A stretch of DNA of 37,792 bases, taken from an uncultured Alistipes sp. (GTDB lineage: Bacteria > Bacteroidota > Bacteroidia > Bacteroidales > Rikenellaceae). The notes beneath the pieces were generated by a model that was not told where the DNA came from, searched no databases, and saw only the letters and a program-made list of their open reading frames with translations. Below are positions 23,959-32,721 of this stretch, piece by piece (the first letter of the stretch is position 1; every line of letters starts with the position of its first letter). The stretch covers positions 1-37,792 of the forward strand of contig CALUKK010000033.1 in NCBI GenBank assembly GCA_944321205.1, read 5' to 3'. The position numbers and the translations under genes are program-made.

Positions 23959-24798
23959 TCAGCGGATGACACCGAGCTTTTCGAGGCGATCGTCGAGATC
24001 GATCTTTTCGATGATGGTCTTGACCAGGAGATCCATCTCCGAACCTTCGGTGTAGTCGGCCGGGCAGACATGATTCACGCGGTTGTCGTGGATCAGGGAC
24101 GAGAGTTCCTTTCGGGCCCCTTTCTGGTCGGGATTGTAGACGGCGATGGAGTGTCCGCCGTAGTTTTTCACCAACCGCATGCAGGGAATGTCGGTCGTAC
24201 CGTCCCCGACGTAGATCATGTGTTTGAACGGCACGGGCCTTTCGTCTTCGGGGATATAGCGGTTCACCAACTTCGAGTCGAAGACCGATTCTACGCCCTT
24301 GTTGATCTTGAAGATGAACTGGGTTTTGTTGGTGTAGTTCACGGCCACGGCGGGCCAATAGGCTATACCGTCGACATCGTAGAGGAACGAACAGGCGTAT
24401 ATTTTGCGGAATTCGTGAGCGATTTCGGTCCCTTCGATGATCTCCTTCAGCCCCGAGGAGTTGATGTAGTGGAGGATACGGATTCGGCGCTCTTCGCCGT
24501 AGCGGTTGATTCGGGAGAACCACTCCTTGACGCCGTTGAAGAGCGTGACGCGGCGTCCGGATTCCTGAAAGGCCTCGCGGCGCAGGGACAGCCCCTTTGA
24601 TTTGGCCTCCTGGATCATGCGGGCCATGTAGGTGAGGACCATGTCGGCATCCTGGTCTTCGGCCAGGGAATTGGCTTCGCTCCAGAACTCCTTGTTGCTT
24701 TTTCCGACGGCCGGGATGAAGTCGTACTCCTGCATGTTGCCGGGTGCGAGCGTACCGTCGAAATCATAGATCAGGGCTATGGTGAAACGTTCGTCCAT
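23959..24798 (-). CDS. HAD-superfamily phosphatase
   Basis: A 279-residue hydrolase of the haloacid dehalogenase superfamily, phosphoserine phosphatase-like branch. Motif I is YDFDGTLAPG (nucleophile Asp12, acid Asp14). Motif II is probably the Ser in YINSSG, and motif IV is YVGDGTTDIPCM. The segment between carries the long helical cap expected of C1-type members. The substrate is unknown. A rare Shine-Dalgarno-like AAAGGAG lies seven bases before the ATG, and an imperfect -7 box (TTGCTTTGC, 24818-24826) is further up. It heads the run to the Gfo/Idh/MocA gene. Confidence 0.88.
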   Translation of the reverse strand: MDERFTIALIYDFDGTLAPGNMQEYDFIPAVGKSNKEFWSEANSLAEDQDADMVLTYMARMIQEAKSKGLSLRREAFQESGRRVTLFNGVKEWFSRINRYGEERRIRILHYINSSGLKEIIEGTEIAHEFRKIYACSFLYDVDGIAYWPAVAVNYTNKTQFIFKINKGVESVFDSKLVNRYIPEDERPVPFKHMIYVGDGTTDIPCMRLVKNYGGHSIAVYNPDQKGARKELSSLIHDNRVNHVCPADYTEGSEMDLLVKTIIEKIDLDDRLEKLGVIR

Positions 24799-24921
24799 CG
24801 AAAACTCCTTTAGTGCTGCAAAGCAATGATAAACGCATGCAATTTACCGAATATTTTCGAGTTTCGGATGAAAAAGGTCCATAAAAACCGGAACTTTACG
24901 AACAGAAGTCCGTCTGTCGGG

Positions 24922-25815
24922 TCATTTTGCGGGGCTGTGGCCCGAAAGCTGCCGGAAGAGGGCCTCCACGCAGTGTCGGAAATGGCGCCAGGTCATCGGA
25001 TATTGACACAGAAAGGTTCGCAGCACGATGCCTCTTTCGGGGAGTTTCAGTGCCTGGACTTTTTTCAGGAAATCGTTGGATAACCGTTCTTCGCGCTTGC
25101 GGACCACTTTGCTGTTGAGGTCAACGTCGGGCGTGCAGATGGGGAGTTTAGCCTTCCATTTTTCATACAGGCGCACCGTGTCTCGATACCAGGCCGGAGA
25201 GTAGTTGCCCAGAGAAAGATGTTTGACCAGAACCCGGTTTGAACAGCAGACGTAATTTTTGTATCCGGCCACGGCGCTCTGAATCGAAAAGTCCAGGTCA
25301 TAGCAATGGAACCCCGTCAGCAGCGTTTCATCGAAAGGATATGCGTTCCACACCTCTTTTCGGACAAACAGAGCCATTCCGTCGAGAACGATCACCTCGG
25401 CAAACGGGATGTTGAGGAATGCATTGTTGACCTCGATCTTTATATTCTGATTTTCGTATCCACCCTGGTAGAGATAGGTGCAGTCCCATTTGGGGTATTG
25501 TCCCCATCCGGAGTAACAACGGAGTTTGGCCTTGTTTCCGGCGAAACCGATCACGCCGCAATCCGGTTCGCGGAGCTTTTCCTCGACAAAGGGTCCCCAT
25601 GCCTCGGAAAGAAACTCCACGTCCTCATGAACGAAGAGCAGATAGGGATATTTGGCCTGAGCGGCGGCATGGTTGTATACTTTGGCGATCGGCCACTTCT
25701 TTTCCCGGTTGTCGAAGGCTATGATTTCATATTCGCATCCGATCGTACGTTCGATATTCTCCTTGAGGTTTTGCAAACGTTGCGTGGAGATGGAGCAGAC
25801 GATGATTGACAGCAT
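24922..25815 (-). CDS. Glycosyltransferase-like protein, StrF type
   Basis: A 297-residue GT-A-like protein. It begins MLSIIVCSISTQRLQNLKEN, then EIIAFDNREKKWPIAKVYNH and LLFVHEDVEF, where the HED takes the place of the DxD that binds metal and sugar nucleotide. VIGFAGNKAKLRC, VIVLDGMALFVRKEVW and GFHCYDLDFSIQ complete the StrF/Glyco_tranf_2_5 pattern. It probably adds a sugar to a cell-surface glycan or protein; donor and acceptor are unknown. I chose ATG 25815, eight bases after the DUF5672 gene. A longer frame upstream is the out-of-frame shadow of that gene. Confidence 0.83.
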   Translation of the reverse strand: MLSIIVCSISTQRLQNLKENIERTIGCEYEIIAFDNREKKWPIAKVYNHAAAQAKYPYLLFVHEDVEFLSEAWGPFVEEKLREPDCGVIGFAGNKAKLRCYSGWGQYPKWDCTYLYQGGYENQNIKIEVNNAFLNIPFAEVIVLDGMALFVRKEVWNAYPFDETLLTGFHCYDLDFSIQSAVAGYKNYVCCSNRVLVKHLSLGNYSPAWYRDTVRLYEKWKAKLPICTPDVDLNSKVVRKREERLSNDFLKKVQALKLPERGIVLRTFLCQYPMTWRHFRHCVEALFRQLSGHSPAK

Positions 25816-25823
25816 GGCGATTT

Positions 25824-26636
25824 TTAATTTGAGTGGATGAAAGGTCTCCAGAAATCCGCAAACTCCGGGAGATTGAAGGCGTGGCATCCGAACGGCAATC
25901 GGCACCGGTTGTATCGATAGGCCCATTCTGGCGCCTCTTCGATGGAAAAGGCGATGGCTTCGGTCCAGGCCGGTTTTTTCAGACGGACGCGACGGTCGTT
26001 CAATTCGCGGAGCAGAAAGACGTCTTCGGCGTAGAACTCCTTCTCTTCGGCCAGCAGATCCCGGATTTTGTCCCGATAATGGGAGGTCGTAGCGATCATC
26101 GAGGATACCCTGCGCAATGAAAGACCTCCGTTTCCCACTTCGTAGGCGTGGTATTTTGCCGAACGATAGGCACGGGGTCTGAAGTGTCTCTTGTACCAGG
26201 CCTTGATGTGGAAATAGAGGCGACCCGTGGTTGAGAGATAGCGTTTTTTCCAGGGCAGCCACGGAGCTCCGATGTAGTCGTATCCTTTTCGCGCCCAGTC
26301 GAGGAGTTCGTCTCGGAATACGAAGGCGTCCAGCTGGTAGATAAGGATGTATTCGTATTTTTCGAAGCGTCGGTAGAAGGACTCCTCGAGAACCATCCGG
26401 TTGTAGGAGCGACGGCTGACAAACCATTCGTCGGGGAACTTCTCCTCGAGGATCGAAGGATATTGTTGCCGAAGGGGTCCGGTGTCGAGATGTTCGGGCT
26501 TTACGAAGATGATGTCGTAATCCGAAAGGATCTTTACACATTGTCCGAGCGACAAGACTTCCGTTTCGGAAAGTGTTGTCTGATAAACGGGTATGACAAC
26601 GGCAACCTCCTTTTTCGAGAGAGACATTTCTTTCAT
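25824..26636 (-). CDS. DUF5672 family protein
   Basis: A 270-residue protein with the DUF5672 core seen in glycan gene clusters: VAVVIPVYQ, then YILIYQLDAFVFRDEL, GYDYIGAPWLPW and VGNGGLSLRRVSSM. It ends with the AWTEAIAFSIEEAPEWAYRY-like part near residue 225. The fold is predicted glycosyltransferase-like, and its pairing with the StrF-type gene supports this. The ATG at 26636 lies five bases after a perfect -7 box, so either the mRNA is leaderless or translation starts at Met4 (26627). Confidence 0.85.
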   Translation of the reverse strand: MKEMSLSKKEVAVVIPVYQTTLSETEVLSLGQCVKILSDYDIIFVKPEHLDTGPLRQQYPSILEEKFPDEWFVSRRSYNRMVLEESFYRRFEKYEYILIYQLDAFVFRDELLDWARKGYDYIGAPWLPWKKRYLSTTGRLYFHIKAWYKRHFRPRAYRSAKYHAYEVGNGGLSLRRVSSMIATTSHYRDKIRDLLAEEKEFYAEDVFLLRELNDRRVRLKKPAWTEAIAFSIEEAPEWAYRYNRCRLPFGCHAFNLPEFADFWRPFIHSN

Positions 26637-26640
26637 GGAT

Positions 26641-26649
26641 GCAAAGGTA
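26641..26649 (-). promoter_or_regulatory. -7 promoter box for the glycan gene pair
   Basis: TACCTTTGC on the - strand, five bases before the DUF5672 start. It is divergent from the nitroreductase promoter. Confidence 0.65.
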
Positions 26650-26682
26650 ACTCTTTTTACCTCGAATATCGATATTTTTCCC

Positions 26683-26691
26683 TATTTTTGC
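26683..26691 (+). promoter_or_regulatory. -7 promoter box for the nitroreductase gene
   Basis: TATTTTTGC, a full match, predicting a leader of about 16 bases before ATG 26713. No clear -33 element. Confidence 0.65.
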
Positions 26692-26712
26692 AACACCCGT
26701 ATAAAACGTTGA

Positions 26713-27243
26713 ATGATGGAATTTAAGGAATTGATTGCCAAGCGACGTTCGATCCGCAAGTTTTCGGATCGACCTGTTGAGCGAGAGGTTGTGGACCGGC
26801 TTCTTGCGGAGGCTCTGACGGCCCCTTCAGCCCGGAATACGCGAACGACGCGTTTTTTGGTTGTCGATGATCCGGCACTGGTCGCCCGTATGGCGGAGAT
26901 GCGCGATTACGGTTCGGGATTTCTGAAGAACGCTCCGTTGGCGATTGTGGTTCTGGGCGACACCACGACGAGCGATCTGTGGCGGGAGAATGCCGCCATT
27001 TCGGCTACGGTGCTTCAGTTGGCCTGTGTCGACGAGGGTCTCGGTTCCTGCTGGGTTCATATCTGCGGACGCCCGCGGCGCAAGGATGATCCCCAGGGCG
27101 AGAAGGCGTCGGATTATTTACGGAGTTTTCTGCCCATTCCCGACAGTTGTGAGCCGTTGTGTGCCATAGCCGTGGGTTATTCCGACTTTGTGCCGGCGCC
27201 GCTGCCCGAATACGACGACTGGTCGCGGGTCATCCGTCTGTGA
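26713..27243 (+). CDS. Nitroreductase-family flavoprotein
   Basis: A 176-residue FMN-dependent oxidoreductase. The N-terminal RRSIRKFSDRPVEREVVDRL is the family's FMN-binding signature, and APSARNTRTTRFLVVDD and GLGSCWVHICGR follow in the expected places. It lacks the long insertions of larger members. Such enzymes reduce quinones, flavins or nitro compounds; the physiological substrate is not evident. The first two codons are both ATG. The lipoprotein gene follows after 44 bp. Confidence 0.9.
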   Translation: MMEFKELIAKRRSIRKFSDRPVEREVVDRLLAEALTAPSARNTRTTRFLVVDDPALVARMAEMRDYGSGFLKNAPLAIVVLGDTTTSDLWRENAAISATVLQLACVDEGLGSCWVHICGRPRRKDDPQGEKASDYLRSFLPIPDSCEPLCAIAVGYSDFVPAPLPEYDDWSRVIRL

Positions 27244-27287
27244 AGCCGGGTACCTTACTTTTACCAATGTATGATCCAAAACATGAA

Positions 27288-28181
27288 ATGACCATGAAAA
27301 AAACGACTTTTGCAAGCCTGTCAATGATGGCCGCCTTGATTTTTTCGAGTTGCGGGTCGCAACCGGAAAAGACCTCCGTGACGATTTTCGACGAAGGTCT
27401 CCGCTATTGTGAGAGCACCTACCCTTATGAGGGCGGTCTTCTGATTGCGAATTTCGGCTCCACGCAGCTCGATCCGCTCAACACCGAGGGCAAGGGTTAC
27501 ATCGTCCGCTACAAGGACGGAACCTCCGAGGTGCTGATTCCCGCCGACGGCAACCTGTCGGGACCGCGCGGGATGTACCTGCGCAACGACCGCCTCTTCA
27601 TCTGCGACGTCAACAAGATCGTCGTCTACAACCTTGCCGACCGCGAAGAGGCTCCCCGCGTGATTGTGCTTCCCGAGGGTGAGGCCTTCGTCAACGACCT
27701 GGTCGCCGAGGGCAATAACCTCTACGCTTCGGTCACCAATACGGGCCATATCTTCCGCCTCGACATCACGGATCCCGCCCAGCCCGGCGAACCCGAACTG
27801 TGGCTGGAGATTGCCGGACCGAACGGTCTGGTGATCCGCGACGGCGTAATGTATGTGGCCAGCTATTCTCCCGACGGTGAGGCCAAGAGCGAACATGTCA
27901 TCTATCGCATTGGCGATCTTCAGAATCCCGTTGCGGAGCCCTTTGTGACGGTTCCCGGACAATATGACGGTATTGCCTTCTCGGGCGACGGCAAGAGTCT
28001 TTATGTGACGAACTGGGCTCCGGCCGGCATCTCGCGCATCGATATGCAGACGCGAGAAATTCAGCCTGTGGAACTGACGCTTGAGACGCCGCTTGTCGGA
28101 CCTGCGGACATGACCGTTGCCGACGGCAAGATCTATGTCCCCGACCTGCCCAACAGCCGTGTGGTGATCTTCGAAGAGTAG
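27288..28181 (+). CDS. SMP-30/gluconolactonase-like beta-propeller lipoprotein
   Basis: A 297-residue predicted lipoprotein (start ATG 27288; ATG 27294 is equally good, MKKTTFASLSMMAALIFSSC). A lipobox ends at IFSSC. The body has repeated propeller-blade signatures: GPRGMYLRNDRLFICDVNKI, NDLVAEGNNLYASV, NGLVIRDGVMYVAS, DGIAFSGDGKSLYVTN and GPADMTVADGKIYVPDLP. These resemble NHL/SMP-30 propellers that bind or hydrolyse sugar lactones, but the metal ligands cannot be assigned, so function is open. A reading from 27159 overlaps the nitroreductase and is rejected. A weak TACTTTTA box lies at about 27256-27263. Confidence 0.85.
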   Translation: MTMKKTTFASLSMMAALIFSSCGSQPEKTSVTIFDEGLRYCESTYPYEGGLLIANFGSTQLDPLNTEGKGYIVRYKDGTSEVLIPADGNLSGPRGMYLRNDRLFICDVNKIVVYNLADREEAPRVIVLPEGEAFVNDLVAEGNNLYASVTNTGHIFRLDITDPAQPGEPELWLEIAGPNGLVIRDGVMYVASYSPDGEAKSEHVIYRIGDLQNPVAEPFVTVPGQYDGIAFSGDGKSLYVTNWAPAGISRIDMQTREIQPVELTLETPLVGPADMTVADGKIYVPDLPNSRVVIFEE

Positions 28182-28200
28182 ACCGCAGTCGGTCCGATAC

Positions 28201-28232
28201 AAAAAAGTCCGGAGTTTTCTCCGGACTTTTTT
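28201..28232 (+). terminator. Intrinsic terminator of the propeller lipoprotein gene
   Basis: Perfect AAAAAAGTCCGGAG / CTCCGGACTTTTTT arms around TTTT, 20 bp past the stop. Confidence 0.92.
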
Positions 28233-28239
28233 TCTGGTA

Positions 28240-28700
28240 TCTGGGTTTGTACACGGTCGGGCCTTCGCTTTTGTGGGATTCTGTCTTGCCCCCCTTTCGT
28301 TTGGAGCCACTTCCGTTGTTCGTGCGGATCCGGCTGTCGGACTGGAGTTTTTTCTGTCTCTTCCGGGCGCTCCTGCCTGCTTTCCGTTGTCGGCTTGAAG
28401 GCCTGTTTGACACCAATCTCTCCTGCTCACCTCTTCAGTCGGCCCCTGCGATTCCTCTTGCCGGTTCCTCCTTCCTCTCCCGTTCCTCTCCCGTTCCTCT
28501 CCCGCCCAACCTCTCCAGTCGGCCCCAGCGGTCCCTCTTGTCGGCTTCTCTTTCCTCTCTCTTTCCTCTCTCTTTCCTCTCCCGTTCCTCTCCAGTCGGC
28601 CCCAGCGGTCCCTCTTGCCGGTCCCTCTTGTCGGCTTCCCCGGTTTCCCGACTTCCCCGGTTTCTCCTGCCAGCCTCTCCTGCCCCTCCTGCTACCCTTC
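28240..28700. repeat. Pyrimidine-rich minisatellite spacer
   Basis: This convergent spacer between the lipoprotein gene and recJ holds no gene. The + strand is dominated by C and T. A 31-bp unit starting CCTCTCCAGTCGGCCCC occurs exactly twice (28510-28540 and 28587-28617) and once diverged (28430-28460). Between these lie tandem 11-bp units: TTCCTCTCCCG about three times near 28471-28505, and TTTCCTCTCTC about three times near 28549-28580. Open frames across it are low-complexity. Confidence 0.85.
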
Positions 28701-28706
28701 CCGGCG

Positions 28707-30473
28707 TTACCGGCCGGTTACGGGTTTGATGTCCTTCACGCGCAACTGCGTGGAGACCGTACCCCGGTAGTGGTTTTCAACGATCTGGTAGCAGACGTCG
28801 ATGGGTTTGCCGGCCCGGACCCACTCATAATGGGTGGGTTGCTGGAAGGCGATGGCCTGAATCTTCGTATTGGGCTTCTGGCGTTGCATGAGATCCATTC
28901 GGAGGTGTTCACTCTCCATGCCGACGAGTTTGGCCTCACCGTGATTGCTTACGCCATATGTCACGAAGACCGGAGCCGTATTGCCGGGTCCGAATGGCTG
29001 GAAGCGGTTCAGATCCTTGCGGAAATTCGGCGTGATGTCCGAAAAGAGCAACTCACTGTCGATGTCGACCTGCGGAATAAGCATCTGTGGATCGATATTC
29101 TTCTCGACGAAATCGTTGAATCGACGTGTAAACTCTTCGACATTCTCGGGCCGCATGGTCAATCCTGCGGCATACATGTGACCTCCGAAGTTTTCCAGCA
29201 GGTCGGAACACGATTCCACGGCCTGATAGAGGTCGAATCCCGGGACCGAGCGGGCCGAGCCCGTCACATACCCGTTGCTCATGGTCAGCACCACTGTCGG
29301 GCGATAGTAGGTTTCGATGAGCCGTGACGCGACGATTCCGACGATTCCCTTCATCCAGCGGGGGTTGTAGATCACCGTACTCTTGAGTCGTTTGAGTTCG
29401 GGGTTGTGTTCGATGTATTCGTGAGCCTCCTGCGTGACGTGGCGGTCGATCGACTTTCGGTCCTGGTTGTAGGCGTCGATGACGTTTCCGAATTCTGCGG
29501 CGACACTTTCGTTCCCCTCGATGAGCAGTTCCACGGCGGCATGTCCTCCGGATGGGGAGGCATTTTCGTCGTTTTCGTCCATGCGCATGCGGCCGGCGGC
29601 GTTGATTCGGGGGCCGATCTTGAAGACGATGTCGTCGATGGTGATGTTGTGTTTGTCCAGGCCGCAGATCTTGATGATCGACAGCAGACCCTTTGAGGGT
29701 TCCCGGTTGAGGTTTTTCAGACCGTAATAGGCCAGAATCCGGTTTTCACCCGTCAGCGGAACGATATCCGAGGCGATCGAGACGACGAGCAGATCCAACA
29801 GGTTGAGAACCTGTTCGGCCGGAATGTGGTTCTTGCGGGCATAGGCCTGCACGAGTTTGAATCCCACGCCGCACCCGGAGAGTTCGTCGAAGGGATAGGA
29901 GCAGTCGACCCGCTTGGGGTCCAGAACGGCTACGGCCTGAGGAATCTCCTCGGCCGGGAGGTGATGGTCGCAGATGATGAAATCCACGCCCTTGCTTTTC
30001 GCATAGACGACCTTTTCCGTGGCTTTGATGCCGCAGTCGAGGGCGATGATCAGGCTCACGCCCTTGCGGGCCGCCAGATCGATGCCCTTGATCGAGATAC
30101 CGTAACCTTCGGTATAGCGATCCGGGATGTAGAACATCAGGTTTTTGTGTTTTTTTTTGCGGAGGAACTTGTAGACCAGCGCAACGGCCGTACAGCCGTC
30201 GACGTCGTAGTCGCCGTATACCATGATTTTCTCATGGTTGGCGACGGCCCGTTCGACCCGTTCGACCGCGCGATCCATGTCCTTCATCAGGAAGGGATCG
30301 TGCAGATCGGCGAGGCTTGGTCTAAAAAACTTGTCCGCCTTCTCTACGGTGTCTATGCCCCTTTGTACGAGCAGATTGGCCAGGACGGGCGAGATCCGCA
30401 GAGCGGCAGCCAACATGGCTACCGTCGCGGGGTCGCCCTGAGGCTTCACTACCCAGCGTTTTTCGATAGGCAT
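28707..30473 (-). CDS. recJ: Single-stranded-DNA-specific exonuclease RecJ
   Basis: A 588-residue 5'-3' exonuclease of the DHH superfamily, used in recombination and mismatch repair. Motif DYDVDG is at residues 88-93 and DHH at 169-171, and LSGCGVGFKLVQAY follows. GPRINAAGRM is present, and the C-terminal DHHA1/OB part includes GGHMYAAGLTM and FQPFGPGNTAPVF. The length is normal. Residues 106-108 (KKK) are encoded by nine consecutive A, a potential slippage site. It is the last gene of lipA-lipB-recJ, eight bases after lipB; no intrinsic terminator follows, only the pyrimidine tract. Confidence 0.96.
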   Translation of the reverse strand: MPIEKRWVVKPQGDPATVAMLAAALRISPVLANLLVQRGIDTVEKADKFFRPSLADLHDPFLMKDMDRAVERVERAVANHEKIMVYGDYDVDGCTAVALVYKFLRKKKHKNLMFYIPDRYTEGYGISIKGIDLAARKGVSLIIALDCGIKATEKVVYAKSKGVDFIICDHHLPAEEIPQAVAVLDPKRVDCSYPFDELSGCGVGFKLVQAYARKNHIPAEQVLNLLDLLVVSIASDIVPLTGENRILAYYGLKNLNREPSKGLLSIIKICGLDKHNITIDDIVFKIGPRINAAGRMRMDENDENASPSGGHAAVELLIEGNESVAAEFGNVIDAYNQDRKSIDRHVTQEAHEYIEHNPELKRLKSTVIYNPRWMKGIVGIVASRLIETYYRPTVVLTMSNGYVTGSARSVPGFDLYQAVESCSDLLENFGGHMYAAGLTMRPENVEEFTRRFNDFVEKNIDPQMLIPQVDIDSELLFSDITPNFRKDLNRFQPFGPGNTAPVFVTYGVSNHGEAKLVGMESEHLRMDLMQRQKPNTKIQAIAFQQPTHYEWVRAGKPIDVCYQIVENHYRGTVSTQLRVKDIKPVTGR

Positions 30474-30481
30474 ACGAGTTG

Positions 30482-31510
30482 TTATTTATATATTTCAACA
30501 TTTAATTCATCACTTAAAAATTTCACAACCAGACGTTTGACCTCCTCCATCGAGGGAGTCGTTCCGGTTTCCGCGGCGATCGATGCTACGCCGCGATCGG
30601 TGAATCCGCAGGGGTTTATGCGCGAGAACCAATTCAGATCGGTCGTCACGTTCAGCGCAAACCCGTGCATGGTTACATAACGCGACGAGCGGACACCTAT
30701 TGCGCAGATTTTGCGCGGGCGACGGTTTTCGGGGTCGATCCATACTCCCGAGGCTCCGGGGATCCGTCCTGCGGAGATGCCGAATTGTGCCACGGTTCGG
30801 ATGACGGCCTCTTCGAGAGCCTGGATGTAGTCTCTCAGACCGATGCCGAGGCATTCGAGATCCAGAATCGGATAGCAGACCAGTTGCCCGGGACCGTGGA
30901 AGGTGATATCTCCGCCGCGATCTATGTGAAAGAACTTGGCGCCGGCCGCTTCAAGGGCATCGCGGCTGACGAGCAGGTTTTCGGCGTGTCCGCTCTTCCC
31001 GAGGGTGTAGACCGGAGGATGCTCCACGAGCAGCACGTCGCCGACAAGCTCCCTGTCGTGCGGGTCGGCCAGCCGGATGCAATCGGCTTGCAGCGTCGAA
31101 GCAAACGCCCTTTCGGCGGTGTTTTTTTCGCCCGGCACGCTTTCAGCAGCCGTTTTCTCAGTGGCGGTCGTCTCTTTAACGGCGGCCATCCTTCCAGCAT
31201 GGCCCACCCTCTCAGCAGCAACCTTTCCTTCAGCAATTCTTTCAGCCGTCTTCTCTCCAGCCGTCTTCTCTCCAGCCGTCCTCTCACCAGCCGCCGACTC
31301 CTTGACTGTCACCTGGCCAGCCGCCTTCTCTCCAGCCGCCTTCTCTCCAACTGCCACCTCGTCCGCCTTCACCGCCTTCGCTTCCGTCCTTATGCCGAAG
31401 TCTCGGCTGCCGGACCGTTTCCGGGCGAGAAGCGCGTCGAAGAGTTCCTGCTGCAATTTCCAGCAGGTTTCGTACTCCATCTGTCCAAGGTCCCTCAACA
31501 GGGCTTTCAT
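30482..31510 (-). CDS. lipB: Octanoyltransferase LipB with a large repeat insert
   Basis: LipB moves octanoyl groups from acyl carrier protein to lipoyl domains of 2-oxo acid dehydrogenases and GcvH. The catalytic domain is intact: [20 protein letters not shown] (159-178), [13 protein letters not shown] (198-210), Lys267 (PRKICAIGV) and Cys301 (NPCGFTDRG). The protein is 342 residues, whereas LipB is usually about 210-230. The excess is a low-complexity segment at residues ~33-150, rich in [11 protein letters not shown] and AAERV, placed between the first helix ([20 protein letters not shown]) and the core. The ATG starts two bases after the lipA stop. Confidence 0.93.
   Translation of the reverse strand: MKALLRDLGQMEYETCWKLQQELFDALLARKRSGSRDFGIRTEAKAVKADEVAVGEKAAGEKAAGQVTVKESAAGERTAGEKTAGEKTAERIAEGKVAAERVGHAGRMAAVKETTATEKTAAESVPGEKNTAERAFASTLQADCIRLADPHDRELVGDVLLVEHPPVYTLGKSGHAENLLVSRDALEAAGAKFFHIDRGGDITFHGPGQLVCYPILDLECLGIGLRDYIQALEEAVIRTVAQFGISAGRIPGASGVWIDPENRRPRKICAIGVRSSRYVTMHGFALNVTTDLNWFSRINPCGFTDRGVASIAAETGTTPSMEEVKRLVVKFLSDELNVEIYK
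31061..31414. repeat. In-frame 15-bp repeat array inside lipB
   Basis: On the + strand the unit AGCCGTCTTCTCTCC is repeated at 31244-31258 and 31259-31273, with a variant at 31274-31288. AGCCGCCTTCTCTCC is repeated at 31319-31333 and 31334-31348. Diverged units (CAGCAGCCG, CTTTCAGC types) fill the rest. Fifteen bases encode (A)GEKTA on the - strand, so unit gain or loss keeps the frame. Confidence 0.85.
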
Positions 31511-31512
31511 TG

Positions 31513-32394
31513 CTACAACCCTTTTACGCTACGCAGGGCTTCTTCGGCCATGTACGACGAGCGGACCAACGGAGCGCTTGCGCAATAGCTGAAGCCCATC
31601 TTCAGCGCCTGGAGTCTGTACCAATCGAATTTTTCGGGAGTGATATACGCCGCAACGGGGTAGTGCTCCAGAGTAGGCCGAAGGTACTGACCAAGCGTTA
31701 CGATCCTGACGCCCGCTTCACGCAGATCGTGCAGGGTCTGTAAAACTTCATCATCGCTCTCGCCGAGTCCGACCATCAGTCCGCTTTTCGTTACGACGCC
31801 CTGGCTGCTGAGGTAGCCGAGGGTCTCCAGACTCGTCCGGTACTTGGCCCGGGACCGAACCAGAGGGGTCAGTCGCTCGACGGTTTCGATGTTGTGCCCG
31901 ATGATGTCGGGCTTCGACGCGATGACCGTGTCCAGGAGGTCGGGTCGGGCGTCGAGATCGGGAATAAGGAGCTCAATTACGGCGTCGGGATTCTGAGCCC
32001 GGATGGCCTCAACGGTTGCGGCCCAATGGGCGGCACCACCGTCTGGGAGGTCGTCGCGGGTCACGGAAGTGACGACGACATACCTCAGTTTCATCAGGGC
32101 GACGCTTTCGGCGACCTTGCGGGGTTCGTCGGCATCGGGAGCCTCGGGACGTCCCGTACGGGTTGCACAGAAGCGGCAGCCGCGGGTGCAGATGTCTCCC
32201 AGAATCATGAAGGTCGCGGTTCTGCGACTCCAGCATTCGGCCTGATTGGGGCAGCGACCGCTGCTGCAAATGGTGTGCAGACCATGTTTTTCCACGATGT
32301 CGTGCACTTCGGCCCATTCGGGAGTCTGGCGGAGTCGGATCTTCAGCCATCCGGGTTTTTTGAGTACATCTACCTTGTCATGAAACGTCGGCAT
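31513..32394 (-). CDS. lipA: Lipoyl synthase
   Basis: LipA is a radical-SAM enzyme that inserts two sulfurs into protein-bound octanoyl groups. The 293-residue protein has both [4Fe-4S] sites. The auxiliary cluster uses Cys43, Cys48 and Cys54 ([14 protein letters not shown]). The SAM cluster uses Cys69, Cys73 and Cys76 ([10 protein letters not shown]). [16 protein letters not shown] and the C-terminal RSSYMAEEA, where a serine ligates the auxiliary cluster, are present. It leads lipA-lipB-recJ. Confidence 0.97.
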   Translation of the reverse strand: MPTFHDKVDVLKKPGWLKIRLRQTPEWAEVHDIVEKHGLHTICSSGRCPNQAECWSRRTATFMILGDICTRGCRFCATRTGRPEAPDADEPRKVAESVALMKLRYVVVTSVTRDDLPDGGAAHWAATVEAIRAQNPDAVIELLIPDLDARPDLLDTVIASKPDIIGHNIETVERLTPLVRSRAKYRTSLETLGYLSSQGVVTKSGLMVGLGESDDEVLQTLHDLREAGVRIVTLGQYLRPTLEHYPVAAYITPEKFDWYRLQALKMGFSYCASAPLVRSSYMAEEALRSVKGL

Positions 32395-32420
32395 TTAAGT
32401 TCATTATTTTCCTATTGTTG

Positions 32421-32453
32421 CAAAAATAAGAAAAATAATTGACAATTCCCAAT
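32421..32453 (-). promoter_or_regulatory. Promoter of lipA-lipB-recJ
   Basis: On the - strand TTG (32453-32451), a 21-base spacer and TATTTTTGC (32429-32421) fit the consensus. Transcription would start about 20 bases before the lipA ATG. Confidence 0.7.
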
Positions 32454-32501
32454 GCATATTTTGTTTCGGACCCTGAAACCCGGGCCGGAAGAGGTTCCGT
32501 T

Positions 32502-32533
32502 TTTGTTTGTGACCTGTTTTTGTATTATCTTTG
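32502..32533 (+). promoter_or_regulatory. Promoter with long structured leader upstream of the 158-residue protein gene
   Basis: TTTG (32502-32505), 20 bases and TATCTTTG (32526-32533) form a near-ideal promoter. The transcript would start near 32540 and immediately form the hairpin ATTCCGG/CCGGAAT (32544-32564) followed by CCTTTTT, then run about 160 bases before the ATG. Confidence 0.7.
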
Positions 32534-32721
32534 TGGCGTTGATATTCCGGGGTTTGTCCGGAATCCTTTTTCGAGTCATGTGATTCATCTCAAGAATCTT
32601 TCATAGAGAACAGCAAGCACTTTCCCGGTTTGTATCGGCCGTGTGAGGATGTTTCATGCCTTTGCCGACCGTTTATGATACCGGAAAAGAGTGTATGTTC
32701 GTTTTTTGAAATTTTGTCTCT

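Noticed and set aside
28430..28617. Direct repeats as a CRISPR array
   Set aside because: Only two exact copies, spacers themselves are repeats, and no cas gene is present.
28247..29327. Overlapping + strand open frames across the 28.3-28.7 kb tract into recJ
   Set aside because: Their composition follows the C/T repeats, and the rest is antisense to a clear recJ.
30665..31588. A + strand frame antisense to lipB with Ser/Arg/Leu repeats
   Set aside because: It reads the complement of the LipB repeat and has no family resemblance.
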